64,000 nucleotides of DNA, from positions 2,767,206 through 2,831,205 of the forward strand of contig SDUX01000001.1 in assembly GCA_008729055.1 (NCBI GenBank), in the 5' to 3' direction. This document shows positions 53,699 through 63,350 of the stretch, piece by piece. The translations under genes and the position numbers were made by a program. Under the pieces are notes generated by a model, which worked only from the letters and a program-made list of their open reading frames with translations, was not told the DNA's origin and did no database searches. Every line of letters starts with the position of its first letter. The first letter of the stretch is position 1. The DNA is from Pyropia haitanensis. Its lineage: Eukaryota > Rhodophyta > Bangiophyceae > Bangiales > Bangiaceae.

Positions 53699-53771
53699 CT
53701 GGGGGCCCTCCCGCGGGCGAGGGGGGGGGGGAGGCGACCGCTTTCGAAACTGGTCCAGGTCTGCGCTGTAG
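48387..53771 (+). CDS. Large unknown protein with internal repeats, RS and RGG regions
   Basis: Function unknown. One uninterrupted frame of 1794 residues with no frame changes. From the N-terminus: poly-Ala, a basic KRQR patch, LPFVDLTAPSPP (VDLT is SUMO-interaction-motif-like), poly-Gly, and RGCIDLCTPSPP (a second similar motif). Then four imperfect tandem repeats of about 67-80 residues at 49814-50660, each with TGER..(E/A)SAP and an Arg-rich VRIRPRRR core. An ordered segment follows near 51205 (EEEHAIWFIVPDDLSTEEIHSAGGLAPG) and another near 52280 (DSTWHAAFLHKDAPEDVDYEPLP, ETYDCDLDGGLGAWVH). The C-terminal third has dense RS dipeptides (52690-53130), an Arg/Asp/His-rich region and RGG repeats ending RNWSRSAL. 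RS and RGG regions suggest nuclear RNA-linked work, but no RRM, helicase or zinc finger is visible. ATG 48387 has good context after a C/T leader. Confidence 0.72.
49814..50660 (+). repeat. Four tandem coding repeats of about 200-240 bp
   Basis: Repeat starts (the GGGCGAGCGGC-like Gly-Glu-Arg codons) lie at about 49817, 50024, 50264 and 50465. Units are in frame, 67-80 codons, and include a GDAP-ATPRP block. Repeats 2 and 3 are the most alike, pointing to recent duplication. Confidence 0.75.
53636..53700. repeat. (ggc)n Gly-coding run
   Basis: Nearly pure ggc codons in the RGG tail of the large protein, one of several such runs in this window. Confidence 0.7.
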
Positions 53772-54439
53772 GAGGTGCGGGTGGCCGCGGGCGATGCCGT
53801 CCCCCGGCCGGCTCCACGGCGGCGACGACGCGGACGCCCGCCCCTTCCAGTGGGCCGTCCGTGCCGCACCGCTCGTCCACCCCGGCCGCGCGTGGTGGGT
53901 TGGTGGGGTACAATGGGTGGCGGAGGCGGCGCCTGCGGCGGCGTTGTGGCGAGGCGAGCCGGGGGATGAACGGCCGCGCACGGCGGCGTCGTCGGGGGGC
54001 CAGCGTGGCGGCGGGTGGGGGAGCAGGGGGGGGGAGGCGTGCGTGTGCCGCCGCCACCACGCACGCCGGTGCGCGGCGCGGCTGGGCGGGTGGCGCAGCC
54101 GCCGCCGCTGGCGGTGTCGCACCGCGCGGGGGGCGCCCGCCTGGTTGCGGGCGGCTTCGCCCCCAGTGGCGCCGCGGCTCGCCGCGGCGCGCGTCGGCGG
54201 GCGCGCCGCCAGTGAGTCGGCCCGCCCGCCCGTTGCTCGCGCGCCGCGCTCTCCGTCGCGCTGCCCGCCGCGGACGGCGGGTTGCCCGCCGCGGACGGCG
54301 GCATGGCCCCCCGCGGGGTGCCGACAAAACCACCAGCACCCTGTTTGTATGTGTTGCCGTTTGCCCCCCCCCCCCGCCCCCCCCTGCCGCACTCCTGCGC
54401 TCCCACCACCCACCGCGCAGTCACCACCCAAAGGGGCTG
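53772..54439. other. Intergenic between convergent genes
   Basis: 3' flanks of the large protein gene and the K+ channel gene. A direct repeat of ctgcccgccgcggacggcgg occurs twice near 54260-54300. GC-rich low-complexity frames on both strands; no gene. Confidence 0.5.
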
Positions 54440-54971
54440 TCACGAGGTGCCGCCCCCCCCCTCCCCGCCCCCCCCCCGCGCCGCCACGCCCGCCCGCCAC
54501 GCCGCGCGGACAGCGTCGACGGCCGCCTGCGAGACGGCGCCGTCGGCAACGAGCGCGGCGGCGAGGTAGTCGGCCTCTGCTCCCGGCGCGCCGTCCGTAC
54601 CCCCCCCCCCCCCCCCCCACCCCCGCCCGCGGCCTTGACGGGCGCCACGGCGGCGGCGGCGTCGTCGTCTGCCGGCGTCGTCGCGTACGCGGTCGCCTCC
54701 TCGACGAGCGTCGCGAAGGAGGTGGTCAGCGCGAGCAGCCACACCACCGCCACCGCCCGGTCCGCCGCGCCCGTCGGCGACAGGTCCCCATAGCCGACCG
54801 TCGACGCGCTGATGGCGACGAGGTAGGCCGCGTCGCCGACGGTGGCGAGGCCCATGCCGCGCGTCAGCGCCGCGGCGCCCGCCGCGGCGACCGCCGCAAA
54901 CACCACCGCCACCGCCGCGAGGTGCCGGCCGTCGCCGCCGCCGGCGGGGGCCCCGACGCCGCCACCTGACG

Positions 54972-55012
<41 letters not shown>

Positions 55013-55373
55013 CCGCCGAGGAACCACCGGCGGCGGCCGAGCGCGGCGGCCGCCGCGCGGACGGCCCCCCCCCCCACGACGCCGAGGCAGCGCGACGCGA
55101 CCGCCACGGACACCACCGCGTAGGCGCCGACAAAGGTGCGGGCCCAGCCGACGCCGCCCGCGGCGGGCGTGACGTCCCCGTAGCCCACCGACAGCGCCGT
55201 GACGGTCGCCCAGTAGGCCGCGTCGACGGCGCCGAGGCCCATCAGCGCGGCGCCGCCGGCGGCGCCGACCGCCAGGTGCGCGGCGAGCACCGCCGCCGCC
55301 GCGGGGGGGGACGGCGACGCGGGCAGGGGGGGGAGCGCCGGCCGCCGGCGGGGGAGCCACCGCGCCACCACCC

Positions 55374-55430
<57 letters not shown>

Positions 55431-55676
55431 ACGGCGGTGCGGTCGCGTCGCTGGGGGGGAAGAGGGCGGCCGCGGCGGTGGTCGCCCCCGCGTCCCCGTC
55501 GGGTGCGGCACAGCCGCCGGCGGCCGGCGCGGCGGCGGCGGCGGCGGCGGCGGGCGCCGACGCGGCGGGCGCGGCGGTTGCGCCCGGCGCGCCGTCGGGG
55601 GGGCGCCGCCGGCGGCGGCGGCAGGGGCGGCCGCCGCGGCGGCCGCCGCGGGCCGCCGACGGAGGGTGGTGGCCAT
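54440..55676 (-). CDS. Two-pore K+ channel (TPK/KCNK type)
   Basis: Potassium channel subunit with two pore loops, expected to dimerise in a membrane (vacuolar or plasma membrane unknown). The two selectivity filters are intact: TALSVGYGDVTP near 55180 and SASTVGYGDLSP near 54800. Each is flanked by hydrophobic helices (four in all), with a Gly/Pro linker between. ATG 55676 begins MATTLRRRP plus a poly-Ala tail. The frame changes at a G7 run at 55597 to reach the pore region, and again at the C18 run at 54601-54618. After that the C-terminus reads EADYLAAALVADGAVSQAAVDAVRAAW and stops at 54440. About 411 residues after correction, a normal size for the family. No EF-hand is seen, unlike plant TPK1. 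A C30 tract lies in the sense-strand leader. Confidence 0.85.
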
Positions 55677-55728
55677 GGCCGGCAGAGCGGAAGTGGGGGC
55701 AGGGGGGGGGGGGGGGGTGGCCAGCGGT

Positions 55729-55759
<31 letters not shown>

Positions 55760-56637
55760 AGGGGAGGGGGGTGCGGACGGGACGGCCGGCCAAGCGGGAG
55801 GCGGAGGTGCCGACGCGCGCGCCGACACCGCGCGGCGGCGTGGCCGTGCGCGGTGTCGGAGCGCGTGCAGCGGTCGTCCACCCCGCGGCGGCGTGCGGTT
55901 GCAGGGGGAGAGGTGGGGGGGGAGGGGGGGAGCGAGCGCCTCGCCTTGTCCCCGTGGACGGGGGCGTCGCCGACGGGCAGCCGGGCGGGGGGGGGCGGGG
56001 GCGGCCTGGGCGGCCGGGCAGATGGGCGGGGCGCGGCGGGGCGGCCCGCGGGAGGAGCGCCCGCCCAGCTGACCCCGCCAGGCGGCCGTGCGTGTACAGT
56101 AGGGTGTATAGTAGAGGACGGGGCGGCGTCTGTCGGCGACCGTGCCAGACACAACCGCGACGCCCGCGCGTCGCGGCCCGGCGGGAGGTGCTCACCCAGA
56201 CCCGGGGGTCAATGGGCTGTATTCCCGCTCCTATGACTGTATCCCCCCGTTCTTCTGGATTTATCAGCGGGTGAGCCGATCAAAAGTCGTACACCCAAGA
56301 AAAGGAAAGGTGGTTTTCTAATCAGACGTTTTGGTCACAAACTCAAACACGGATACGAATGAGTCTTCTCATTGGCTGGATTGGAGACATGTAAAAAAAA
56401 AGAGGTCAGTCAACCAACAAAAAGGGTATTTCGTCACGGCGACACGGCGCATGGCCCCAAAACCTCTGCGCGGAGACCAACTCTGAATGCTCGGCGTTTG
56501 TTCCTCCAGATGGACGCAGCCGCGCTCCGGGTGGTGGGGACTCAAGACACGCTCGGCCCGCTCCGCAACCGTCCCCCCGCCACCCCCCCCACCCCGGTCG
56601 CGCCCCCCCCCCCCCCCCCCCCCAGTGCGCGCCAGCC
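55677..56637. other. Divergent intergenic region, K+ channel and SDR
   Basis: Contains the longest homopolymer of the window, G30 at 55729-55758 (C30 for the channel gene), more G runs to 55990, a lower-GC patch at 56270-56420 with A9, and the C-rich SDR leader (56570-56625). No gene. Confidence 0.55.
55729..55758. repeat. G30 homopolymer
   Basis: Thirty consecutive G residues on the plus strand about 55-80 bp upstream of the K+ channel start, hence C30 on its sense strand. Confidence 0.8.
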
Positions 56638-57426
56638 ATGACCACCGCCCGCCCCCCCCGGCTGTCGCTCGTGACGGGCGCCAACCGGGGCCTTGGCCTG
56701 GCCATCGCCGCCGCGCTCGCCCGCCGCGGCGACGCGGTCCTCCTCTGCGCCCGCCACCCGCCCGTCCGCCGCGCGGCGGCCGGCGGCGGCGGCGGCGGCG
56801 GCGGCGACCGCGACGGCGGCGGCGACGGCAGCGGCAACGACACGGACGGCGAGGGCGGGGGGTTCCCCCCCAGCGCCCGCGTGCGGGTGCTCAACGCCAC
56901 CGACGCGCGGAGCGTGGCGGCGCTCGCCGTGGCGGTCGACGCGGACGCGGCGGCGGGGGGTGGGGGCCTCGACGTGGCGGTCCTCAACGCGGGTATCTGT
57001 CCAGACGGTGGTGGTGGTGGTGGTGGTGGTGGTGGTGGTGGTGGGGGTGGTGGGCGCGACGCGCCGCCGCCGCTGGCCGCGGCGCTCCGCACCAATTTTT
57101 ACGCGACGCGGTCGGTGGCGGCGGCGCTGCTGCCGGCGCTGTGTCGGTCCGCGGCGCCGCGGCTGGTCTTTGTATCGTCGGGGGATGGGGAGCTGGCGTT
57201 CCTCGCGTCGCCGCTGGCGGCGGCGGTTGGGGGTGTCGCGGCCGCCGCCGAGGCCGCCGCCGCCGCCGCGGAAGCAGCCGCGGCCGCGGGCGGAGCGGCG
57301 CGGGGGGGGGGGGGGCGGGGGGGGGGTCCCCGCCGGTGCGCCCGCTGCGGCAGCCGCCGCGGTGGCGGACGGGCGGGTGCAAAGGGGGGGGGGTGCCGAC
57401 GCCGCCGGCGGCGACGCCCCCGTCTG

Positions 57427-57467
<41 letters not shown>

Positions 57468-57886
57468 ACCTCGCCACCCCCGACCGCTGGGAGCGGGAGC
57501 TCCTCACGACCATCGCAACGACCGCCGCGGCGGTAGCGGCGGGCACCACCCGGCTGGCCACCCTCGTCCACGGTGAGCAGCCCGCGTACGCGCTGTCCAA
57601 GGCCGCCCTCAACGCGTACGTGCGCATCCTCGCCGCCCGCGTGCGGCGGCACGCGGCGGCCCACACCCGTGGGGGGGCCGCCGCCCGCGGGGGGGGGGGG
57701 CCGCTCCGCGTCAACGCCGTCTGCCCGGGCGACGTCGCCACGCGCATGGCCGACGCGGCGGCCGCCGCGGCGGGCCGCACGCGGCCGCCCGCCGCGGCGG
57801 CGGCGGGGATGGTGTGGCTGACCGATGCGGGGGGGGGGGTGCCGAGTGGGGGGTTTTGGCGCGACCGCCACCGCCTCGCCTGGTGA
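56638..57886 (+). CDS. Short-chain dehydrogenase, carbonyl-reductase-like
   Basis: NAD(P)H-dependent oxidoreductase of the classical SDR family, closest in layout to carbonyl reductase 1. Rossmann motif LVTGANRGLGLAIA at residues 10-23, VAVLNAGIC as the NNAG-like strand, LRTNFYATRSVAAALLP, APRLVFVSSGDG with the catalytic Ser, then YALSKAALNAYV carrying the Tyr-x3-Lys pair, and LRVNAVCPGDVATRM. The end (DAGGGVPSGGFWRDRHR) aligns with the CBR1 tail. Large insertions of Gly and Ala sit between core elements, one after NAGIC made of ggt codons. The first part (from ATG 56638) and the YxxxK part are in different frames; the switch lies at G runs near 57301-57325. About 415 residues against 277 in human CBR1. 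Substrate unknown. Confidence 0.83.
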
Positions 57887-58767
57887 CGCCCGCTGGCGTG
57901 CCAAGGGGGGGAGGAGAGGGGGGGGGGGGGGGGGGCGGGGCGTTGGGGGGGGGGGGGGGGAGACACCCGCCCGCCCGTCGGAGGGGGGCGTGGGGGAAAG
58001 GGGGGGGGCGCCGCTCCCGGGTGCGGGAGCGGCGCCCCCGCGCGGGGGGGGGGGGGGTGGGGGGGACGCCGCCGCCTGCCGGCAGCCGCCGCCGCCGCGC
58101 GGCCGCCCACCTGCACGACGGCTGGGTGGGGGCGGCGGCGCGGCCAGCGGGCGGGCGGGCGCCGCCGCGGCGGGCCGTGCCGGCCGGCCCGCCTCGCCGC
58201 GGCCGCCGGCGGCGCGTGCAGGTGCGCGCCGTGCAGGCGGTCGCCGTGCAGGCGCGGGGCGGGGTCGCGCGCGGCGGTCGTCTTCCCCCCCTCCCCCCCC
58301 CCCCCCCTCCCCCCTCCCCCCCCAACTTGCCCCGTCTGCCAGCCCGTACCCCCCCACCGCTGCTCGCCGCGGCGCGTCCGCCCCGCTGCCCGTCTGCGCT
58401 GCGGCCTGCGCGGAATGGCGGCGTTGGGCGTCCCCGCGGCGGGGGCGTGCGGTCTGCACGGGCGGCCGGCGGGGGCCTTATCTACCCCCCCCCCCCCGCG
58501 CCGCCTCGCGGGGCGGGTGCCGCCGACACGGCCGACCGCTCCCATCGTTTTTTTTTTTTCCCGCAGACGTCCCGCGACGGCAGCCCGCCCGTTGACCACT
58601 GGCGGTGCGGCGCGCCGTCCGTCCGCCGCTCCCAGCCCCGCCTGCACCGCGGGCGGCTGCTGCTGTGTAGCGGCGCGCCGCTGTCGGGCGCGCTGCGCCC
58701 GCCCCTTGGCGGCACGCCCACCCCCGCCGCCCTCCCTCCCCCCCCCCCCCCCCCTATTCCTCCTCCC
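57887..58767. other. Intergenic and leader of the lysyl oxidase gene
   Basis: Many G runs at 57905-58070. T12 followed by cccgcag at 58548-58566 looks like a 3' splice site on the plus strand, so a 5' UTR intron of the lysyl oxidase gene may end there. 58725-58765 is a C/T tract up to the ATG. Confidence 0.5.
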
Positions 58768-58808
58768 ATGATGGGTGCCCGTCGGCGGCCGACCGCCCCC
58801 ACCATCGC

Positions 58809-58856
<48 letters not shown>

Positions 58857-60925
58857 CCTCCTCACGGCCGCGCCCGCGGACGCGGCGTTTGACCTTGCCG
58901 TCAGCGTGTCGGACCTGCTCCTCTCCACCCTCGACCTGTCGGCGGGCGCCAACGCGGCCTACGCGGCCGCGCTGATGGAAGAGAACTGCCTCCGCGGTGA
59001 CGCCGCCGCGTCGACGCACGCGGTGCTGCGGTTCACGACGACCATCCGGAATGTGGGCGACGCGGACCTGGTCATTGGGCTGCCGCCGCACAACCGCTCG
59101 TACTCGGACGCCAACTGGGAGGTACGGACGAGTGGGGGGGGGGGGGGGGGAGGGGGGGGAGGGGAGGGGGGGAGCGCGGGGAGGGGCGCCGCGCGTGGGG
59201 GGGGGGGGGGGGGTAGCGGGAGTTTGTACTCGATGGGGAAGGCGGGGGGCGGGTGGGGGGTCCACCGGGTGCGCACGTCCGTGGTGGCCTCTGGGGTTGG
59301 CCTCGTGTCGGCGCGTCTGGTCGCCCTTGAAGCGATGGCAGGTGGTGTGTGGGAAGAGGCTTGCTTGCTGGTGGTGCCCGTGTGTGTGGCGCCTGCGCTC
59401 TGGCTTCTGACTTGCTGTTTGCCTGCGGCTGTTGACCTGCCCTTGGTCTGTGTTTTTGCCCATCCCTGCTGGGCGCGCGCGTCTTGCTCCGCCCCACCCC
59501 AACGATGCTGCGTGCTCGTGTCCGCCCCCCTCCCTATTTTCCTTGTCTGTCCCTGGCATCCCTTGTGTTGCTGCGCACCGCCTGGGCGCGTCGTTTGTAG
59601 TGGGGCGCCACGCACATGCACTGGCACTATGCGAGCTACGCCTCGTACGAGCTGATTGACGAGACGACGGGGCGGGACGCGGGGACTGGCTTCACCCCGT
59701 CCACGTCGGCGCAGGCGGTCAATGGCCAAAAGACGGGCGTACGTGGGGGTGGGGAACGGTGGGGGGGGTAGGGGGGCGGTCGCAACCGCCGCTGCATGCG
59801 GGGGGGGGGGCGGAGGGGGCGCGCTGGGGAGGATGGTGGTGGTGGTGGGCCTGGTGGTGCCTGGGTCGTGCGGCGGCGTGCGTCCCCCTCGCCCAACTCG
59901 CACCACTCTCGCGGTGTGTGCACCCGTCGCACGGCTGGACCACGCAACTGACAGGCGTGGTGCTCACCCCCCACCGAACGACCTCTCCCTGGCCTCTGGT
60001 GGCTTCCCCTTTCCTTTGTGTGGCGGTTGCGGGTGAGCTGCCCCCCCCGTCCCCCGCGCCACCCGCCCCGCCGCCACAGTTTTGTGTGGAGGACTCGACC
60101 AACTGCCCCGGCAAAAAGTTCCAGTGCTGCAACATGGGCATCACCGCCGGCTGCGGCGACATCTACTCCAACGCCCTCACCTGCCAGTGGATTGACGTGA
60201 CGGGCCTCGACCTCCGCCGCCCGTACACGCTGCGCGTGACGGTCAACCCGGGGAACCGGCTCGGGGAGGCCAACTTTGCCAACAACGTTGCCGCCGTCGC
60301 GGTCGACTTTTCGCGCGTCGCCCGGTCGGGCGCGTACACCCTGCGCGCGCCCGCGGCGATGCTCTACTCGCCCGCCTTCCCCGCGTGCAAGGCGTGGATT
60401 GATACGGACGACGCGCTCTACCCCGACGCGCCCATCCGGCGGGTGGCGTTTGCGCTCAGCCCGCTCGAGGCGCTCTTCAACCAGCTGTTTCCCGACGCGG
60501 CGGTGCCGCCCACGGCGGGCACCACCCCGCCCGCCGTGTCGGTCACGCCCACGACGCTGGCGGCGGCGCCGCCGGCGGTGCCGACGCGCACCGTATGCAC
60601 GTGGCTCTTTTTCTGCCGGCAGGTGCCCGTGGAGCCGCCGTCACCGCCGGCGGTGGCGGCACCGACCGCCTCACCGCCGGCGGCGGCGTCGGTGACCGCG
60701 TCGCCGACCGTGTCGCCGTCGACGACGCCCGTGGTGGTGGCGGCGGCCACGCCCGCCGGCTGCCCGTGGTGGCGCTTTGGCCGCTGCGCGGTGCCCGCGG
60801 CGGCGCCCACGCCCTCGCCCGCGCCGGCCGCCCCCGCCCCGTCGCCGGCAACGACGCCGGCCACGACGCCGGCAACGACGCCGGCGGCGCCGCGGTGCCG
60901 CTTCTTTGGGCTCTTTTGCTTTTGA
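58768..60925 (+). CDS. Secreted lysyl oxidase (three exons)
   Basis: Copper amine oxidase that oxidises peptidyl lysine to allysine, normally outside the cell. Exons 58768-59121, 59601-59738 and 60080-60925 give 445 residues; donors GTACGGAC and GTACGTGG, acceptors TGTAG and CACAG, all phase 0. A signal peptide with a poly-Ala core is cut near ADA-AFD. The catalytic domain contains EENCL and VLRFTTTIRNVGDADL. The copper motif is split by intron 1: NWE joined to WGATHMHWHY, giving the HxHxH triad. GQK before FCVEDS supplies the Lys, and GDIYSNALTCQW the Tyr, of the lysine tyrosylquinone cofactor. Then come IDVTGL and VNPGN...FANNV. Every active-site element of animal LOX is present. The C-terminal extension (about 150 residues) is Pro/Thr/Ala-rich with three Cys-bracketed aromatic motifs. 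The target protein is unknown. Confidence 0.9.
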
Positions 60926-61361
60926 GCGGGAAGACCGCGTGACCGCGGGGCGAGGAGGGGGGCGGGGGGGGGAAAGGGGGGGAGGGACGGGGAGCTTTCT
61001 CCGTCGCCTGTGCTCTTTCCCTTCGCCCCACGTTTGCCCGCTAGCCGACCCAACCAAGACCATTGTGTGGACGAGAGGGGGGGCAACAAACCACACCAAC
61101 GGGATGAGCAGGCCAGCGCCAAGAGCAGCCGACCACTGGGTTGGAAACGACCGGCCTGCCGAGGCCCCGTGCGCAGCGCACGCAGGCCGCCGCCGTCTCG
61201 CACCGTCGCGCGGCGGCGCCCGCCGTCCGCAGACCGCCGCGATGCGCGGCGCCACCGCTGTGGTGGCCCGGCGTACACGCAGCCGCCGCCGGCAGAGTCA
61301 CAACCAAGCCCGTACGGCCACCACCGCCCGTCGGTGCCAGACGCTGCGGGGTCCACCGCCG

Positions 61362-61395
<34 letters not shown>

Positions 61396-61832
61396 GGCCA
61401 CCCGGTGCCGACGGCGGCCGCCGCCACCGCCGCGGCCAGCGCCGCCACCCCAGCCGCCGCCACCACCCCCCCTCCACCGCGTCGGCCGCTCCACCTGCCG
61501 CCAACGACCCCCGTCCGCCGTTGCCGCCGCGGCGGCCGCCCCCGCCCGCGGGTGCGCCGAGAGGGGGGGGAGCGCCGCCCCGGCCGCCCACATTGTGGCC
61601 GTCGCGTCGAGAGGGGGTGCGCCGCCGCCGCGGCGCCGCGGCGCGCCACGCGGGCCGGCCAACCCGCGGCAGGGGGGGCTACTGTACCGCCCAGAAACGG
61701 CCGTCGAGGCGGGCGGGCGCCGCGTCACGGCGCGTCCGCGCGGGTCGTCCTGGTTCCCCCCCCCCCTCCCCCCCCAAACCCTCCCCTCCCTCTCGTCCTC
61801 GGCCGTCACCGCCGCCGCCATTGCCGCCGCCA

Positions 61833-61875
<43 letters not shown>

Positions 61876-61931
61876 CTCCGCTGCCGCCGCCGCCGCCGCT
61901 GCCGCCGCCGTCGCCGCGCGGGCGGGCCACG
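60926..61931. other. Intergenic upstream of the Josephin gene
   Basis: GC-rich low-complexity DNA with (ccg)n runs at 61355-61400 and 61800-61910. Open frames on both strands are repeat-driven. No gene. Confidence 0.5.
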
Positions 61932-62777
61932 ATGGCGCCCCCCCCCCCCCCCCCCCCCGGCATTTACCACGAGCGCCAGCAGCTGTCCCGGTGTGCGGTC
62001 CACGCGGTGAACAACCTGCTCGGCGGGCCCGTCTACAGCGCACGGGTACGCGGCGGGCGGGCGGGGTGGCGGCGGGGGGTGGGGGGGGGGGGGTGGGGGG
62101 GGGACAGCTCCCGCTGACGGGCGCGCCCGCCCCCGCGGGTGGGTGCCGGGTGCGTGCGGTGGGGGGGGTGGCGTCGCCGCGGCGCTCGCCATGGCCGGCG
62201 GCCGCGGCGGGCCAGCGGCGGGCCGGCCGTGCCGCCGCCCCGGCCGGTGACGGCTGCCGCGTGCCCGCGGCAGCGCGGGGTGTTGTACTCACGGGCCGGG
62301 CCGCCTCTTGGTTGTTGTTTTTTTTTTTTTTTTTTTTTTTTTTTTTGGCTGCGTCCCGCTGAGCTCCGTTGGCTTTGCTTGCGCCGCCGCCGCGGATTCG
62401 TTCCGCCCCTGCCGCCCCGCGGGTGGGGCGCGTGCCGCCCGTCCCTGTCGGCCGCCGTCGACCCGACGCGCCGTCCGCCGCTGTGCGCGCACGCGGGCGA
62501 CCGCAGGACTTTGACGCGATCTGTGAGGAGCTCAGCCCGTCCCGCTGGGCCAACCCGCATCGGTAGGTGCCGGCCGCCGCTGGTGGGCGCCCACCCGGGG
62601 GGGTGGGCGCGCCGTCCTGGGGTTGGGGGGGCGGAGCCGCCGCGTGCGGCGGTTTCCGTCCCCCTGTTTTGGCGTGGCCGTGCGGTGACTGCACGGCGTG
62701 CCGTCGTTGTGGTGCAGTGGTGGGCCGCCCTCCGTGGGCAGCCAGGCCCTAACGTGCTCTTCCATGTGGGGCTCCTC

Positions 62778-62810
<33 letters not shown>

Positions 62811-63312
62811 TCGTCTGCCTCTCCCCTGGCGGGCCACCCTGTTGTGCCCGCTCCCCCCCGGTCCCGCCCGCCCCCCCCCCCCCCCCAGGTCTGCCATCCC
62901 CTTCATCGGCAACTATGACCTCAACGTCATCACCGCCGCCCTCGCGCGCGCGTCCCCCCCCCACACCCTCCGCTGGCACGACGCGCGGCACGCGCTGTCG
63001 TCGCTGCCGCTGGACGTCCCCCCCCCCCGCGCTCCGCCGCGGCCGCCACCCGCACCCCCCGCCGCCGCCGCCCAGCCGCCGCCGCTGTCGCCGCCACTGG
63101 CGGCCGGGCCCGCGGGTGCGGGGGGGGGGGCGCCGCCCTCGCGGGCCTGCTCGTCCACACGACGCACGCGGGCGCGTCGCGGCTGTGGGGCCTCCTCGGC
63201 GCGTCGCCGCACTGGCTGGCCGTCCGGCTGGTGCACGCCGGCGGTGGTGGTGGTGGTGGTGGCGGTGGTGGTGGTGGTGGTGGTGGTGGTGGTGGTGGTG
63301 GTGGTGATGGTG

Positions 63313-63350
<38 letters not shown>

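Noticed and set aside
60777..62362. Plus-strand open frames of 446 and 450 residues before and over the Josephin gene
   Set aside because: They are Pro/Arg/Ala translations of (ccg)n runs and cross the Josephin exon in the wrong frame.
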